A DNA stretch of 64,000 bases from Ochrobactrum sp. Marseille-Q0166 (GTDB lineage: Bacteria > Pseudomonadota > Alphaproteobacteria > Rhizobiales > Rhizobiaceae). Made by a program: the position numbers and the translations under genes. Numbering within the stretch: the first letter of the stretch is position 1; every line of letters starts with the position of its first letter. Positions 18,496 to 27,473 of this stretch are shown one piece after another. The DNA is taken from positions 1,784,501 through 1,848,500 of the forward strand of contig NZ_JACJUO010000001.1 of assembly GCF_014397025.1 (NCBI RefSeq), written 5' to 3'. The notes below the pieces were generated by a model, which was not told where the DNA came from, made no database searches, and saw nothing but the letters and a program-made list of their open reading frames with translations.

Positions 18496-18843
18496 TCAAA
18501 GCCGGATTACATATTCCTTGCGCGTAGTTTCAATAACGTCCCAGGTACCTTTGAAACCCGGTTGAATAACAAAACTATCGCCTGCTTTAAGCGTTCGTGC
18601 TTCGCCGCCCCCTTCCGTCAGAACCGACTGGCCTGCCAGAATATGACAAAACTCCCACTCATCATATTCGATGCGCCATTTTCCCGGCGAGCTTTCCCAA
18701 ATGCCTGCAAAAAGCTTGCCGTCGTCACTTTCCTCAAAATTCCATGTCAGGAATCGCGGATCGCCCGAAAGAACGCGCTCCGGCAAGGGAGCGCCTTCTT
18801 CTGGTTCCACGGTGTTAATATCAAAGCGGAGGAATCGGCTCAT
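18496..18843 (-). CDS. cupin-domain protein (DUF861/Cupin_3-like)
   Basis: 115-residue single-domain cupin. Visible features are WRIEYDEWEFCHILAGQSV (first cupin motif) and LKAGDSFVIQPGFKGTWDV (second motif). The pattern with Trp/Tyr near the pocket is that of the Cupin_3 group, which includes ureidoglycine aminohydrolase-like and many uncharacterised proteins. The start is ATG 18843, four bases after the metY stop, so it is probably the second gene of a metY operon. No specific substrate can be named. Confidence 0.85.
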   Translation of the reverse strand: MSRFLRFDINTVEPEEGAPLPERVLSGDPRFLTWNFEESDDGKLFAGIWESSPGKWRIEYDEWEFCHILAGQSVLTEGGGEARTLKAGDSFVIQPGFKGTWDVIETTRKEYVIRL

Positions 18844-18847
18844 CGCA

Positions 18848-20131
18848 TCAGACCTTTGCGAGCGCCTGCTCGATATCAGCGATAATGTCATCGGCGTCTT
18901 CAATACCAATTGACAGACGAACGACATCGGGGCCTGCACCCGCTGCAACCTTCTGCTCATCGGTCAGCTGTCGGTGCGTTGTCGATGCCGGATGGATAAC
19001 CAGCGAACGTGTGTCACCAATATTGGCCAGAAGAGAGAACAGTTCGAGACTGTCAACAAACTTTACGCCCGCTTCATAACCATTCTTCAAGCCGAAAGTG
19101 AAAACAGAACCCGCGCCCTTCGGCGAATATTTCTGAGCAAGCGTATGATACTTGTCATGTGGAAGTCCCGCATAATTTACCCAGGACACTTTTTCATGCC
19201 CATGCAGCCATGAAGCAACCTTCAAGGCGTTATCCGCATGGCGCTGCATACGTAGTGGCAAAGTTTCAACGCCCGTCAGAATCTGGAAAGCATTGAATGG
19301 AGAAATGGCCGGGCCGAAATCGCGCAGACCAAGCACGCGCGCAGCAATAGCAAACGAGATATTGCCAAAGGTCTTGTGTAGTTCGACCCCTGCATAGTCC
19401 GGGCGCGGTTCAGTGAGAAGCGGATAGTTGCCAGACTTGGCCCAATCGAATGTACCTGCATCGACCAGAATTCCACCCATAGAGTTGCCATGGCCGCCGA
19501 TGAATTTTGTCAGCGAATGCACGACAATATCCGCTCCATGCTCAATCGGACGCACGAGATAAGGTGAGGCCAGCGTGTTATCGACAATCAGTGGCAGACC
19601 ATGCTTGTGTGCGATTTCGGCAATCGCTTCGATATCGACAACTATTCCACCCGGATTGGCGAAACTCTCGATAAAAATTGCGCGTGTCTTGCCATCGATC
19701 TGTTTTGCAAAATCGGTGGGATTGGTCGCATCAGCCCAGCGAACATGCCAATCAAATGATTTGAATGACTGGCCGAACTGGTTGATCGAGCCGCCATAAA
19801 GCTGGCGCGCCGCGATGAAATTATCGCCCGGCTGTAGCAGCAAATGGAAAACAAGCAATTGTGCCGCATGTCCCGAAGCCGTTGCAACAGCTGCCGTTCC
19901 GCCCTCAAGTGCTGCAATACGCTCTTCCAGAACGGCAGTCGTAGGATTGGTGATGCGTGTATAGATGTTACCAAAAGCCTGCAGGCCAAACAGAGACGCA
20001 GCATGATCTGCATCGTCGAAGACAAAGGACGTGGTCTGATAGATCGGTGTGGCCCGCGCGCCAGTGGTTGGATCAGGCTTTGCGCCTGCGTGTACTGCGA
20101 GTGTTTCGATCCCTGGTGAGCGCTTAGACAT
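18848..20131 (-). CDS. metY: O-acetylhomoserine aminocarboxypropyltransferase (sulfhydrylase)
   Basis: PLP enzyme of the Cys/Met metabolism family that makes homocysteine (or methionine) from O-acetylhomoserine and sulfide (or methanethiol). It is 427 residues. The N-terminus IETLAVHAGAKPDPTTGAR and the PLP-lysine segment HSLTKFIGGHGNS (K209) are those of the MetY branch, which has longer internal loops than MetB or MetC. The start is ATG 20131 with a near-perfect AGGAGGAACTC ribosome site; an extension to 20161 is rejected. I looked for a SAM-II riboswitch in the 122-base leader and did not find one. Confidence 0.94.
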   Translation of the reverse strand: MSKRSPGIETLAVHAGAKPDPTTGARATPIYQTTSFVFDDADHAASLFGLQAFGNIYTRITNPTTAVLEERIAALEGGTAAVATASGHAAQLLVFHLLLQPGDNFIAARQLYGGSINQFGQSFKSFDWHVRWADATNPTDFAKQIDGKTRAIFIESFANPGGIVVDIEAIAEIAHKHGLPLIVDNTLASPYLVRPIEHGADIVVHSLTKFIGGHGNSMGGILVDAGTFDWAKSGNYPLLTEPRPDYAGVELHKTFGNISFAIAARVLGLRDFGPAISPFNAFQILTGVETLPLRMQRHADNALKVASWLHGHEKVSWVNYAGLPHDKYHTLAQKYSPKGAGSVFTFGLKNGYEAGVKFVDSLELFSLLANIGDTRSLVIHPASTTHRQLTDEQKVAAGAGPDVVRLSIGIEDADDIIADIEQALAKV

Positions 20132-20253
20132 GAGTTCCTCCTGACAGCCTATGCCAAACAATTGGACCGAAAGTTAGGCTTTGCCTGAAAGAAAGCAAAG
20201 GAGAAATTTGCGCCAAAATGCACAAGAGCAGAAATTAATTCCACGTTTTATGA

Positions 20254-20676
20254 TCAGCCGATAAGACGCGGGTATTCGATGGCTGGACATCGATCCATGA
20301 TCACTTTTACCCCTGCATCTGCTGCCTTTTTTGCAGCATCTTCATGCACCACGCCGAGCTGCGTCCAGAGAACCGCAGGTCGGTGTTCTAAGGCGATAAT
20401 TTCATCCACAATGCCAGGCAACGACTGAGACGCACGAAACACATCCACCATATCAATCGGCTCATTGATGTCAGCCAGCACTGCTACAACTGTCTGCCCG
20501 TGAATGACTTTCCCCACCTGTCCCGGATTGACCGGAATAACGTGATAGCCGCGATCCAGCAAAAACTTCATGACACCGTTGCTCGGTCGTTCCGGCTTTG
20601 GTGATGCACCAATTAATGCAATCGTTCTGACAGACCGAAGAATATTGCGCATCTCGTTATCTGAAGACATCTGCAT
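20254..20676 (-). CDS. CoA-binding domain protein (YccU family)
   Basis: 140-residue Rossmann-fold protein of the succinyl-CoA synthetase alpha-like CoA-binding family. Characteristic segments are TIALIGASPKPERPSNGV (residues about 18-35), GYHVIPVNPG, PAVLWTQLGVVHEDA and a closing DRCPAIEYPRL. The biochemical role of these stand-alone proteins is not settled. The start is ATG 20676 with GGAGGAA upstream; GTG one codon earlier is possible. It lies 122 bases upstream of metY on the same strand and is divergent from the thioesterase gene. Confidence 0.9.
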   Translation of the reverse strand: MQMSSDNEMRNILRSVRTIALIGASPKPERPSNGVMKFLLDRGYHVIPVNPGQVGKVIHGQTVVAVLADINEPIDMVDVFRASQSLPGIVDEIIALEHRPAVLWTQLGVVHEDAAKKAADAGVKVIMDRCPAIEYPRLIG

Positions 20677-20779
20677 CACGTTCCTCCAATCCCATTCCGA
20701 CGTTTATTGTAACCATACAGAAACACAGACTTGCAAGATAAGCCACACTCCCCCTATTGCTTATTATAAAGGAGAGAAG

Positions 20780-21244
20780 ATGAGCATCAGCACCGCACAC
20801 AATACGGTCTTCAGTCCTGTCATGCGCGTTGAAGAATTGCAGGCTTTCATGGAGCGCGAATTTCCTCAGCTTGGTGAAAGCTTCAAGATTGTCTCGATCA
20901 ATGAAGGTTCTGCGACAATGCATCTTCATGCCGAAGAGCAACATTTGCGGCCAGGCGGCACTATATCCGGCCCTTCTCTCTTTGCTCTTGCCGATGTGGC
21001 GGCTTATGCAGCGATTCTAGGTCATATAGGGCCTGTGGCGCTGGCCGTCACGACAAACCTCAATATCAATTTTCTCCGCAAAGCCGATCCGGGTATAGTG
21101 GAAGCCGTGGCGCGAATTCTCAAGCTTGGAAAGCGTTTGGCCGTTTTGGAGATAGCCCTTACAAGCGGCACAACAGGTGAGCTTATTGCACACGCAACCG
21201 CGACTTATTCCATTCCACCGCAGAAAAAAGATACGGTATTATAA
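20780..21244 (+). CDS. PaaI-type hotdog-fold thioesterase
   Basis: 154-residue hotdog protein. Central segments are HLRPGGTISGPSLFALADVAAY, with the catalytic Asp in the helix, and LNINFLRKADPG, the strand pattern of the PaaI/YdiI acyl-CoA thioesterase family. The start at ATG 20780 has AAAGGAGAG seven bases upstream; longer in-frame readings cross the divergent promoter and are rejected. The acyl-CoA substrate cannot be told from sequence. Confidence 0.88.
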   Translation: MSISTAHNTVFSPVMRVEELQAFMEREFPQLGESFKIVSINEGSATMHLHAEEQHLRPGGTISGPSLFALADVAAYAAILGHIGPVALAVTTNLNINFLRKADPGIVEAVARILKLGKRLAVLEIALTSGTTGELIAHATATYSIPPQKKDTVL

Positions 21245-21305
21245 TACCGACATCATAACCCATTGTTTTTATTCCATTTTTAAAAGATTGCTATAAAAAC
21301 AGCGC

Positions 21306-21334
21306 TTGACGGCCTGTCATAGTTTGTGTATCGA
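21306..21334 (+). promoter_or_regulatory. candidate sigma-70-type promoter for rplM-rpsI
   Basis: TTGACG (21306-21311), a 17-base spacer and TATCGA (21329-21334). It would give a leader of about 130 bases before rplM. It is based only on hexamer match and spacing. Confidence 0.45.
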
Positions 21335-21466
21335 CCCGCCCAGTACGTATGGAAGCCCGCTTTTACACGTTCTTACGGTTGGCCGTCGTGATGATTGGTA
21401 CGACCAACACAAGCAACAAGAAAAGCCCGGATCGCAAGATCGGGGATTAAGTCAAGGAAGACTTCA

Positions 21467-21931
21467 ATGGCAACTTTTTCTCAGAAGCCAGCCGAAGTGG
21501 TGAAGAAGTGGATTCTGATCGACGCAGAAGGTCTCGTCGTCGGTCGTCTCGCATCCCTCGTCGCCAATCGCCTGCGCGGTAAGCACAAAGCAACCTTCAC
21601 CCCGCACGTTGACGATGGCGACAATGTCATCATCATCAATGCAGACAAGGTTGTTCTGACCGGTAAGAAGTACACCGACAAGGTTTACTACTGGCACACC
21701 GGCCACCCAGGTGGCATCAAGGAACGTACTGCTCGCCAGATTCTCGAAGGCCGTTTCCCGGAACGCGTTCTTGAAAAGGCTATCGAGCGCATGATCCCAC
21801 GCGGTCCGCTTGGCCGTCGCCAGATGAAGAACCTGCGCGTCTACGCAGGTGCAGAACATCAGCATGAAGCTCAGCAGCCAGAAGTTCTGGATGTAGCAGC
21901 GCTGAACCGCAAGAACAAAGGGAATGCATAA
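21467..21931 (+). CDS. rplM: 50S ribosomal protein L13
   Basis: Large-subunit ribosomal protein L13, 154 residues including a C-terminal alphaproteobacterial extension after [17 protein letters not shown]. Family motifs [20 protein letters not shown] and [19 protein letters not shown] are clear. The start is ATG 21467 ([10 protein letters not shown]) with AAGGAAG upstream; the reading extended to 21395 lies in the leader. It pairs with rpsI two bases downstream. Confidence 0.98.
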   Translation: MATFSQKPAEVVKKWILIDAEGLVVGRLASLVANRLRGKHKATFTPHVDDGDNVIIINADKVVLTGKKYTDKVYYWHTGHPGGIKERTARQILEGRFPERVLEKAIERMIPRGPLGRRQMKNLRVYAGAEHQHEAQQPEVLDVAALNRKNKGNA

Positions 21932-21933
21932 TC

Positions 21934-22410
21934 ATGGCTGAGCAGCTCAACTCGCTCGAAGAACTCGGCAGCGTAGCGTCGGCCTCCGCCGCAGCTCCAG
22001 TTCACGTCCAGAAGATCGACGCTCAGGGCCGCGCTTATGCGACCGGCAAGCGTAAGGATGCGATTGCTCGCGTTTGGGTCAAGCCAGGTTCCGGCAAGAT
22101 CACAGTCAACGGCAAGGAATTTGCTGCATATTTCGCACGTCCGGTTCTGCAGATGATCCTGCAGCAGCCAATCGTTGCTTCGAACCGCGCTGGTCAGTTC
22201 GACATCGTTGCAACCGTGGTTGGCGGTGGTCTTTCTGGTCAGGCCGGTGCTGTTCGTCACGGCATCTCCAAGGCCCTCACCTACTACGAACCGGGCCTTC
22301 GCACGGTTCTCAAGAAGGGTGGCTTCCTTACGCGCGATAGCCGCGTTGTTGAACGTAAGAAGTACGGCAAGGCCAAGGCTCGCCGTTCGTTCCAGTTCTC
22401 GAAGCGTTAA
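21934..22410 (+). CDS. rpsI: 30S ribosomal protein S9
   Basis: Small-subunit ribosomal protein S9, 158 residues. It contains [20 protein letters not shown] and ends in the conserved basic tail RRSFQFSKR, whose last residues reach the P-site tRNA in the ribosome. It starts two bases after rplM, with which it is cotranscribed. Confidence 0.98.
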   Translation: MAEQLNSLEELGSVASASAAAPVHVQKIDAQGRAYATGKRKDAIARVWVKPGSGKITVNGKEFAAYFARPVLQMILQQPIVASNRAGQFDIVATVVGGGLSGQAGAVRHGISKALTYYEPGLRTVLKKGGFLTRDSRVVERKKYGKAKARRSFQFSKR

Positions 22411-22433
22411 TATTTATCGCTTTGGAATTACAG

Positions 22434-22460
22434 AAAGCGGGCCTTTGGGTCCGCTTTTTT
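22434..22460 (+). terminator. terminator of rplM-rpsI
   Basis: Stem AAAGCGGGCC (22434-22443) with GGTCCGCTTT (22448-22457), loop TTTG, continuing into a T-run to 22460. Confidence 0.8.
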
Positions 22461-22818
22461 GTTTATTAATGGTCCGAAGATGAGGCCAGGTTATATTGGT
22501 GTTGGGAGTGCGTGCGATGCAGAAGGTTCCGGTATCACTATTTCATTCTGGGCCGATTAGAGCACATCGAAAAAATGTGAAACAGTTTTCGGAAATCATG
22601 CGCGATAAAACAAAAGATTAGAATGTCAGTGCTTGGGATCGCGACCTTGATCATCCTGTAGCGCAAAAGTTGGGTCGTCACCATTGGTACAAAACTTATT
22701 GCGTTCATATTGCCCGTGTAGAACGGGCTTATGCATTTGATACTAAATCCGCATAAAGCAATCTCCCATTTTGCTTCGTGAAGCGCTATGAGAGCTGAGA
22801 CACCATCGGGAACCGGCC
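22461..22818. other. spacer between rpsI terminator and agmatinase gene
   Basis: Holds one REP-like palindrome (22559-22603) and the presumed agmatinase promoter. No supported gene was seen. Confidence 0.5.
22559..22603. repeat. REP-like palindromic element, copy 1 (degenerate)
   Basis: Shares the core GAAACAGTTTTCGG followed by ATGCGC with the copy at 62573-62616, and the general plan of a GCATC...GATGC palindrome with the copy at 45057-45100. It is the most diverged of the three. Confidence 0.5.
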
Positions 22819-23772
22819 ATGCCCTCTAAAACGATTGACCACGCTTTCACCACTCGCAGCCTGACCAGTGCTGCAACCGACCCCACCCATGCGGGGGTGC
22901 TATCGTTTATGCGGCGTCTATATAGCAAATCGCTGAAAAATGTCGAAGCCGTCGTCTGGGGTATTCCGTTCGACGCGGCAGTTTCCAACCGTCCAGGCGC
23001 ACGATTCGGTCCGCAGGCCATTCGGCGTGCATCGGCCATTTTCGACAATGATCCGCAATATCCATTCGAGCGCGATCTGTTTGAAGACCTCGCAGTCATC
23101 GACTACGGTGATTGCCTGCTTGATTACGGCAATCATTACAAGACGCCGGCAACAATCGAGCGGGAAGCCGCAAAAATCCTCCGATCAGATGCATTTTTGC
23201 TAACGCTTGGCGGCGATCATTTCGTTACATGGCCGCTGCTCAAAGCCCATGCTGCAAAATATGGCCCGCTGGCGCTCGTTCAGTTTGATGCACATCAGGA
23301 TACATGGTTTGACGATGGGAAACGCATCGATCACGGCTCTTTCGTCGCACGTGCCGTTCGTGACGGGATTATCGATCCTGAACTTTCGATCCAGATCGGC
23401 ATTCGCACACACGCACCAGAAAATTGCGGCATTAAGATCATTTATGGTCACGAAGTCGAGGATATGTCAGCGCTGGCCATTGCTGACGAAATTCTCAACC
23501 GCACTGCTGGCAAGAAAACGTATCTCACCTTCGACATCGATTGCCTTGATCCAGCCTTTGCGCCTGGAACCGGGACACCTGTCGCTGGAGGCCCTTCGTC
23601 TGCAAAGATGCTTTCCGTACTGCGCAAGCTGACAACGCTTGATTTTGTGGGTGCCGATGTCGTTGAGGTTGCACCGGCTTATGATCATGCCGATATAACG
23701 GCAATCGCCGGAGCGACAATTGCAATGTATTATCTTGGATTGCTGGCGGAACAAAAAGCAAGACGACGATAG
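22819..23772 (+). CDS. speB: agmatinase family hydrolase
   Basis: Manganese-dependent ureohydrolase, 317 residues, expected to convert agmatine to putrescine and urea. Metal ligands are visible: H134 (GGDH), D157, H159 and D161 (DAHQD), D239 and D241 (FDIDCLDP). RPGARFGPQAIR near residues 58-69 is the family N-terminal motif. Arginase, guanidinobutyrase and guanidinase share this pattern, so agmatine is the best guess rather than proven. The ribosome site is weak (GGGA). It stands alone, upstream of argC. Confidence 0.88.
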   Translation: MPSKTIDHAFTTRSLTSAATDPTHAGVLSFMRRLYSKSLKNVEAVVWGIPFDAAVSNRPGARFGPQAIRRASAIFDNDPQYPFERDLFEDLAVIDYGDCLLDYGNHYKTPATIEREAAKILRSDAFLLTLGGDHFVTWPLLKAHAAKYGPLALVQFDAHQDTWFDDGKRIDHGSFVARAVRDGIIDPELSIQIGIRTHAPENCGIKIIYGHEVEDMSALAIADEILNRTAGKKTYLTFDIDCLDPAFAPGTGTPVAGGPSSAKMLSVLRKLTTLDFVGADVVEVAPAYDHADITAIAGATIAMYYLGLLAEQKARRR

Positions 23773-23855
23773 ATAAAGCTAACAAACAGATTCAAGCAGC
23801 TCAAAAATCGATTCCGAACTTTGATGTAACTTTCTGAAATCTAAAGGCAAAGCGC

Positions 23856-24788
23856 ATGAAACCGAAAATCTTCATCGACGGCGAACACGGCACAACCGGT
23901 CTGCAAATCCGCAGCCGCCTTGCCGAACGCGACGATCTTGAAGTGATTTCAATCCCGGAAGCCGAGCGACGCAACAAGGATTTGCGCGCCGACTATCTGC
24001 GTGCTGCCGATATTGCGATCCTCTGCTTGCCGGATGACGCTTCAAAAGAAGCTGTTGCGCTGCTCGAAGGTCATAACTCGACGCGTATCATTGATACCTC
24101 AACCGCACATCGGGTACATGCCGACTGGGCCTATGGTTTTGCAGAGCTTGCAAAAGGACAGCGTGAACGCATTGCAGAGGCGCGGCTCGTTGCCAATCCC
24201 GGCTGTTATCCGACGGGTGCAATCGCACTGGTGCGCCCATTGCGCGACGCTGGCCTGCTGGCAGCGGATTATCCGATCAGCGTCAATGCGGTTTCCGGCT
24301 ATACGGGAGGCGGCAAGCAGATGATCGCGCAGATGGAAGACAAGAACCATCCGGAGCATCTCGCAGCCAATAATTTCCTCTACGGCCTGTCGCTGCACCA
24401 CAAGCATGTGCCGGAACTGCAACTGCATGGCCGTCTGGATCGTCGCCCGATTTTCAGCCCAAGCGTGGGGCGCTTCCCGCAAGGTATGATCGTTCAGGTT
24501 CCGCTGTTTGTTACTGAGCTCGAAGGCGCTCCATCGCTCAAGGATATTCATGCCGCTCTGACCGCTCATTACGCTGGTCAGGATATTGTGGAAGTAGTTT
24601 CCCTTGACGAAAGCAGCAAGCTTGCGCGCGTTGATGCAGAGGAGCTTGCAGGCAAGGATGGCATGAAGCTATTCGTGTTTGGTACAGAAGGTGACAATCA
24701 GGTCAATCTCGTTGCCCTGCTCGACAATCTCGGCAAGGGCGCATCAGGTGCCGCTGTTCAGAATATGAACCTTATGCTTGGAAAATAA
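23856..24788 (+). CDS. argC: N-acetyl-gamma-glutamyl-phosphate reductase
   Basis: NADPH-dependent reductase of arginine synthesis, third step. At 310 residues it is the short (type 2) ArgC form. It has the nucleotide-binding N-terminus [17 protein letters not shown] and the catalytic cysteine in [14 protein letters not shown]. It is 83 bases downstream of the agmatinase gene, possibly cotranscribed, and followed by a strong terminator. The location after rplM-rpsI is familiar from related genomes. Confidence 0.95.
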   Translation: MKPKIFIDGEHGTTGLQIRSRLAERDDLEVISIPEAERRNKDLRADYLRAADIAILCLPDDASKEAVALLEGHNSTRIIDTSTAHRVHADWAYGFAELAKGQRERIAEARLVANPGCYPTGAIALVRPLRDAGLLAADYPISVNAVSGYTGGGKQMIAQMEDKNHPEHLAANNFLYGLSLHHKHVPELQLHGRLDRRPIFSPSVGRFPQGMIVQVPLFVTELEGAPSLKDIHAALTAHYAGQDIVEVVSLDESSKLARVDAEELAGKDGMKLFVFGTEGDNQVNLVALLDNLGKGASGAAVQNMNLMLGK

Positions 24789-24803
24789 TCCGAGCATGAA
24801 ATG

Positions 24804-24833
24804 AAAAGCCCGGCTTGAAGCCGGGCTTTTTTT
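24804..24833. terminator. bidirectional terminator between argC and ctaA
   Basis: AAAAGCCCGGCT and AGCCGGGCTTTT form a near-perfect 12-13 bp stem (24804-24830), followed by seven T on the plus strand. It touches the stop codon of the convergent ctaA gene. Confidence 0.88.
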
Positions 24834-25881
24834 ATTCCTGATACGCACCTTTCGTTGCGCGCCAGTGGGCAACGGCAAAGGCCAACACGATCAGTGCTAC
24901 AAACTGATGTGTAAGACCAAGATCAAGCGGAACGCTCATCAGAAGCGTTGCAATACCAATTGCCGCCTGTATCAATATTAGGCCCAGTAAAACGATTGTG
25001 CGGCGTGCATGAGTGGTTCCGGGAGCATTCCTCCGCACCTGAAAAAGATGTAGCACAGCCAAAACCAGGACCGTGTACGCAAACATGCGATGCACAAACT
25101 GTACGGTTTTCGGGTTTTCAAACAGATTGATCCACCATGGCGATTGAATAAACAAATCTGATGGAATGATCGCGCCGTCCATCAATGGCCAAGTGTTGTA
25201 AGTCAAACCGGCATGTAGGCCGGCAACAAGTCCGCCAAGATAGATCTGTACCAACACGGCAAATACCAACCAGCCAGCAAAGCGCTGGATCGAGCGTTCT
25301 GACGGTCGTTCGGTGTATTTCGCCAACCCCCGCGCAATGTAAAATACTGCCGTGATGATGATACAGGCCGTCGTCAGGTGGACTGCAAGCCGGTACTGGC
25401 TGACACTTGTGCGTTCGCTTAACCCCGAAGCCACCATCCACCAGCCAATAGCCCCCTGCAAACCGCCCAATGCGAGCAGGCCGAGCATACGATATTTCAG
25501 CGTCGTATTAAGGCGTCCAGTCAGCCAAAAGAATGCGAGTGGAATGGCAACCAGAAAGCCAACAAAACGCGCAAGCATGCGATGCGCCCATTCCCACCAG
25601 AAGATAAACTGGAACTCTTCAAGGGTCATGCCCTTATTGATTTGCTGATATTGCGGAATCTGGCGATATTTATCGAATTCTTCCAACCATTCAGTGTGAT
25701 TGAGTGGCGGGATAACACCGTGAATCGGCTTCCATTCCGTAATTGAAAGTCCAGAGCCAGTCATGCGTGTGGCTCCGCCAACCATGACAATAGCAATGAG
25801 AACGACAAAAACCGCATAAAGCCAATAGCGGATCAGCCGACGATTGTCATCATCGCTATGTGGAACGGAAACTGCCGTCAT
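24832..25881 (-). CDS. ctaA: heme A synthase (COX15/CtaA)
   Basis: Integral membrane enzyme that oxidises heme O to heme A for aa3-type cytochrome oxidase. It is 349 residues with eight predicted helices. Conserved histidines that bind heme are seen in [31 protein letters not shown] and GLTHQFVAL. The signature [18 protein letters not shown] follows helix 1. I prefer ATG 25881 ([10 protein letters not shown]), with GAGGA eight bases upstream, over ATG 25890. It is divergent from the DUF2842 gene. Confidence 0.94.
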   Translation of the reverse strand: MTAVSVPHSDDDNRRLIRYWLYAVFVVLIAIVMVGGATRMTGSGLSITEWKPIHGVIPPLNHTEWLEEFDKYRQIPQYQQINKGMTLEEFQFIFWWEWAHRMLARFVGFLVAIPLAFFWLTGRLNTTLKYRMLGLLALGGLQGAIGWWMVASGLSERTSVSQYRLAVHLTTACIIITAVFYIARGLAKYTERPSERSIQRFAGWLVFAVLVQIYLGGLVAGLHAGLTYNTWPLMDGAIIPSDLFIQSPWWINLFENPKTVQFVHRMFAYTVLVLAVLHLFQVRRNAPGTTHARRTIVLLGLILIQAAIGIATLLMSVPLDLGLTHQFVALIVLAFAVAHWRATKGAYQE

Positions 25882-26025
25882 GCAATTCATCCTCAAATTT
25901 CATGTCAGGGATACATGCCGCATAGGTGCATTGGTTACAAGCCAACTTCACGCGACAAGCCGACGCGTTTTTGCTTCCTTTGCGTTCACTCACGCGTTAG
26001 TGAGGAATGGATCGGGGAGAATGTG

Positions 26026-26244
26026 ATGCCAGTACGACTGAAAAAACTCATCGGGACATTTTTGCTTGTAGCGTTGGTGATCGTTTATGCAATTTTTGCA
26101 ACGATTATCGCGGTTGCACAGTTGGCTGAATCACCAGCATGGGTTCATCTGCTCTATTTCCTCCTAACCGGACTGCTCTGGGTTCTTCCTGCAATGGCAA
26201 TCATCTGGTGGATGGCTCAGCCTCCGCGCCAGAAACGTCACTGA
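26026..26244 (+). CDS. DUF2842-like small membrane protein
   Basis: 72-residue protein with two predicted transmembrane helices (about 8-30 and 41-62) separated by AESPAWVH, with basic ends (MPVRLKK and PPRQKRH). This is the pattern of DUF2842, small alphaproteobacterial proteins of unknown function often found beside heme A synthase. The start is ATG 26026 with GGGGAGA upstream; longer frames into the ctaA promoter are rejected. Confidence 0.8.
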   Translation: MPVRLKKLIGTFLLVALVIVYAIFATIIAVAQLAESPAWVHLLYFLLTGLLWVLPAMAIIWWMAQPPRQKRH

Positions 26245-26268
26245 TAAGCCTAACGAGGGCAGATTGAC

Positions 26269-27405
26269 GTGACGAACATATCCGTAACTCGTCTCACGCC
26301 ACGGATCATCGCGGATTGGACAGGGCTGCGTTCCATTTGGACGTCGCACGATGCTTTATATGGCAATGCGCAATCGTTTGATTGGATCGATAGCTGGCAC
26401 AGGCATGTCAATCCTGAAAGTTTCGTTGCAGCTCTCTTTATGGGTAATACTCCGGTTCTGATGCTGCCGCTTGAACCAATTGCAGTTAGCGGCACGCATA
26501 TTCTGCGCTATCCGGGTGGCACGCACGCGAATTGTAACTTTCCATGGTTGAACCGTTCTCTGGCCTCACTAATCGATGATGCAGCACTTGATGCTCTGCT
26601 TGCCATGATCGCTCGCGAAAGGCCGAAAACAGACGTTATCGGCCTCGCGAGACAAAAGGCCTCGCTATCCGGAATTTCAAATCCGTTGCTACGACTCAAA
26701 AATGCGAAAAACCATAATCCCGTTCTGATGGCGTCACTCACTGCTGGCTTTGACGCGGTTCTCCAACGCGGCAATGCCAAGCGGAAACTAAAAAAGCACC
26801 GGCAACATGAGCGTCGTTATAATGAGAACGGGGGATGGCGCATCTATGCACCGGGTCAACGTGAAGAATCTGACCAAATGCTTGATGTCTTTTTTGCACT
26901 GAAAGCGCATCGCTTCAGGCAAATGGGCATCAACAATCCTTTTGAAAGCGCCAAAGTTCAAATTTTCTTCAAAGAGATTTTTGGGAACGCTGTGTGCCTC
27001 GACAAAGCACCGTTTGAACTGAAAGCTCTTGAGGTTGATGGTAAAATTCGCTCGATCATCGGTAAAATTGCTTCCGACGATGGTCCAACAGTCGAGTTCA
27101 ATGCTATCGCGGATGACGAGCTAGTGACAGCCAGCCCCGGCGAGTTTCTATTCTTCGAAGACATTAAAAGCAGTTGTGAGGCTCGCTTAACCTATTACAG
27201 CTTTGGTATTGGTGACGAGCCATATAAACGCGAGTGGTGCGATATTGAGGCCTGTGTTTACGATACCGTTATTCCACTTACGTTGAAAGGCCGCACTTTC
27301 ACAGCATTTCAATCCATTCGGAAAAAACTTGCGGCTACGATTAAGGGCAATCCAAAGCTCTGGCAATTCGTAAAACGGTTACGAAGCAAACTCGCGCGGC
27401 GTTGA
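26269..27405 (+). CDS. GNAT-fold acyltransferase, BcsL/CelD-like
   Basis: 378-residue protein starting with GTG 26269 (CGAGGG upstream). It has the layout of the CelD/BcsL group: an N-terminal region with WTSHDALYGNAQSFDWIDSW, a middle block KRKLKKHRQHERR, and a C-terminal acyltransferase half ending SYSFGIGDEPYKREW-like (here YYSFGIGDEPYKREWCD). Proteins of this type modify extracellular polysaccharides, presumably acetylating sugars on the cytoplasmic side. It sits at the edge of the polysaccharide locus, convergent with the Wzc-like gene. Donor and acceptor are unknown. Confidence 0.82.
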   Translation: MTNISVTRLTPRIIADWTGLRSIWTSHDALYGNAQSFDWIDSWHRHVNPESFVAALFMGNTPVLMLPLEPIAVSGTHILRYPGGTHANCNFPWLNRSLASLIDDAALDALLAMIARERPKTDVIGLARQKASLSGISNPLLRLKNAKNHNPVLMASLTAGFDAVLQRGNAKRKLKKHRQHERRYNENGGWRIYAPGQREESDQMLDVFFALKAHRFRQMGINNPFESAKVQIFFKEIFGNAVCLDKAPFELKALEVDGKIRSIIGKIASDDGPTVEFNAIADDELVTASPGEFLFFEDIKSSCEARLTYYSFGIGDEPYKREWCDIEACVYDTVIPLTLKGRTFTAFQSIRKKLAATIKGNPKLWQFVKRLRSKLARR

Positions 27406-27473
27406 CTATTCGATTGAAGACCTTGTTAATTTGATTCACGAAAGATCACTATGTCTTTGATTGTGAATCTAAA

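Noticed and set aside
20132..20253. Possible SAM-II riboswitch upstream of metY
   Set aside because: A few AAAGC-type stretches are present, but the pseudoknot sequence of the class could not be traced.
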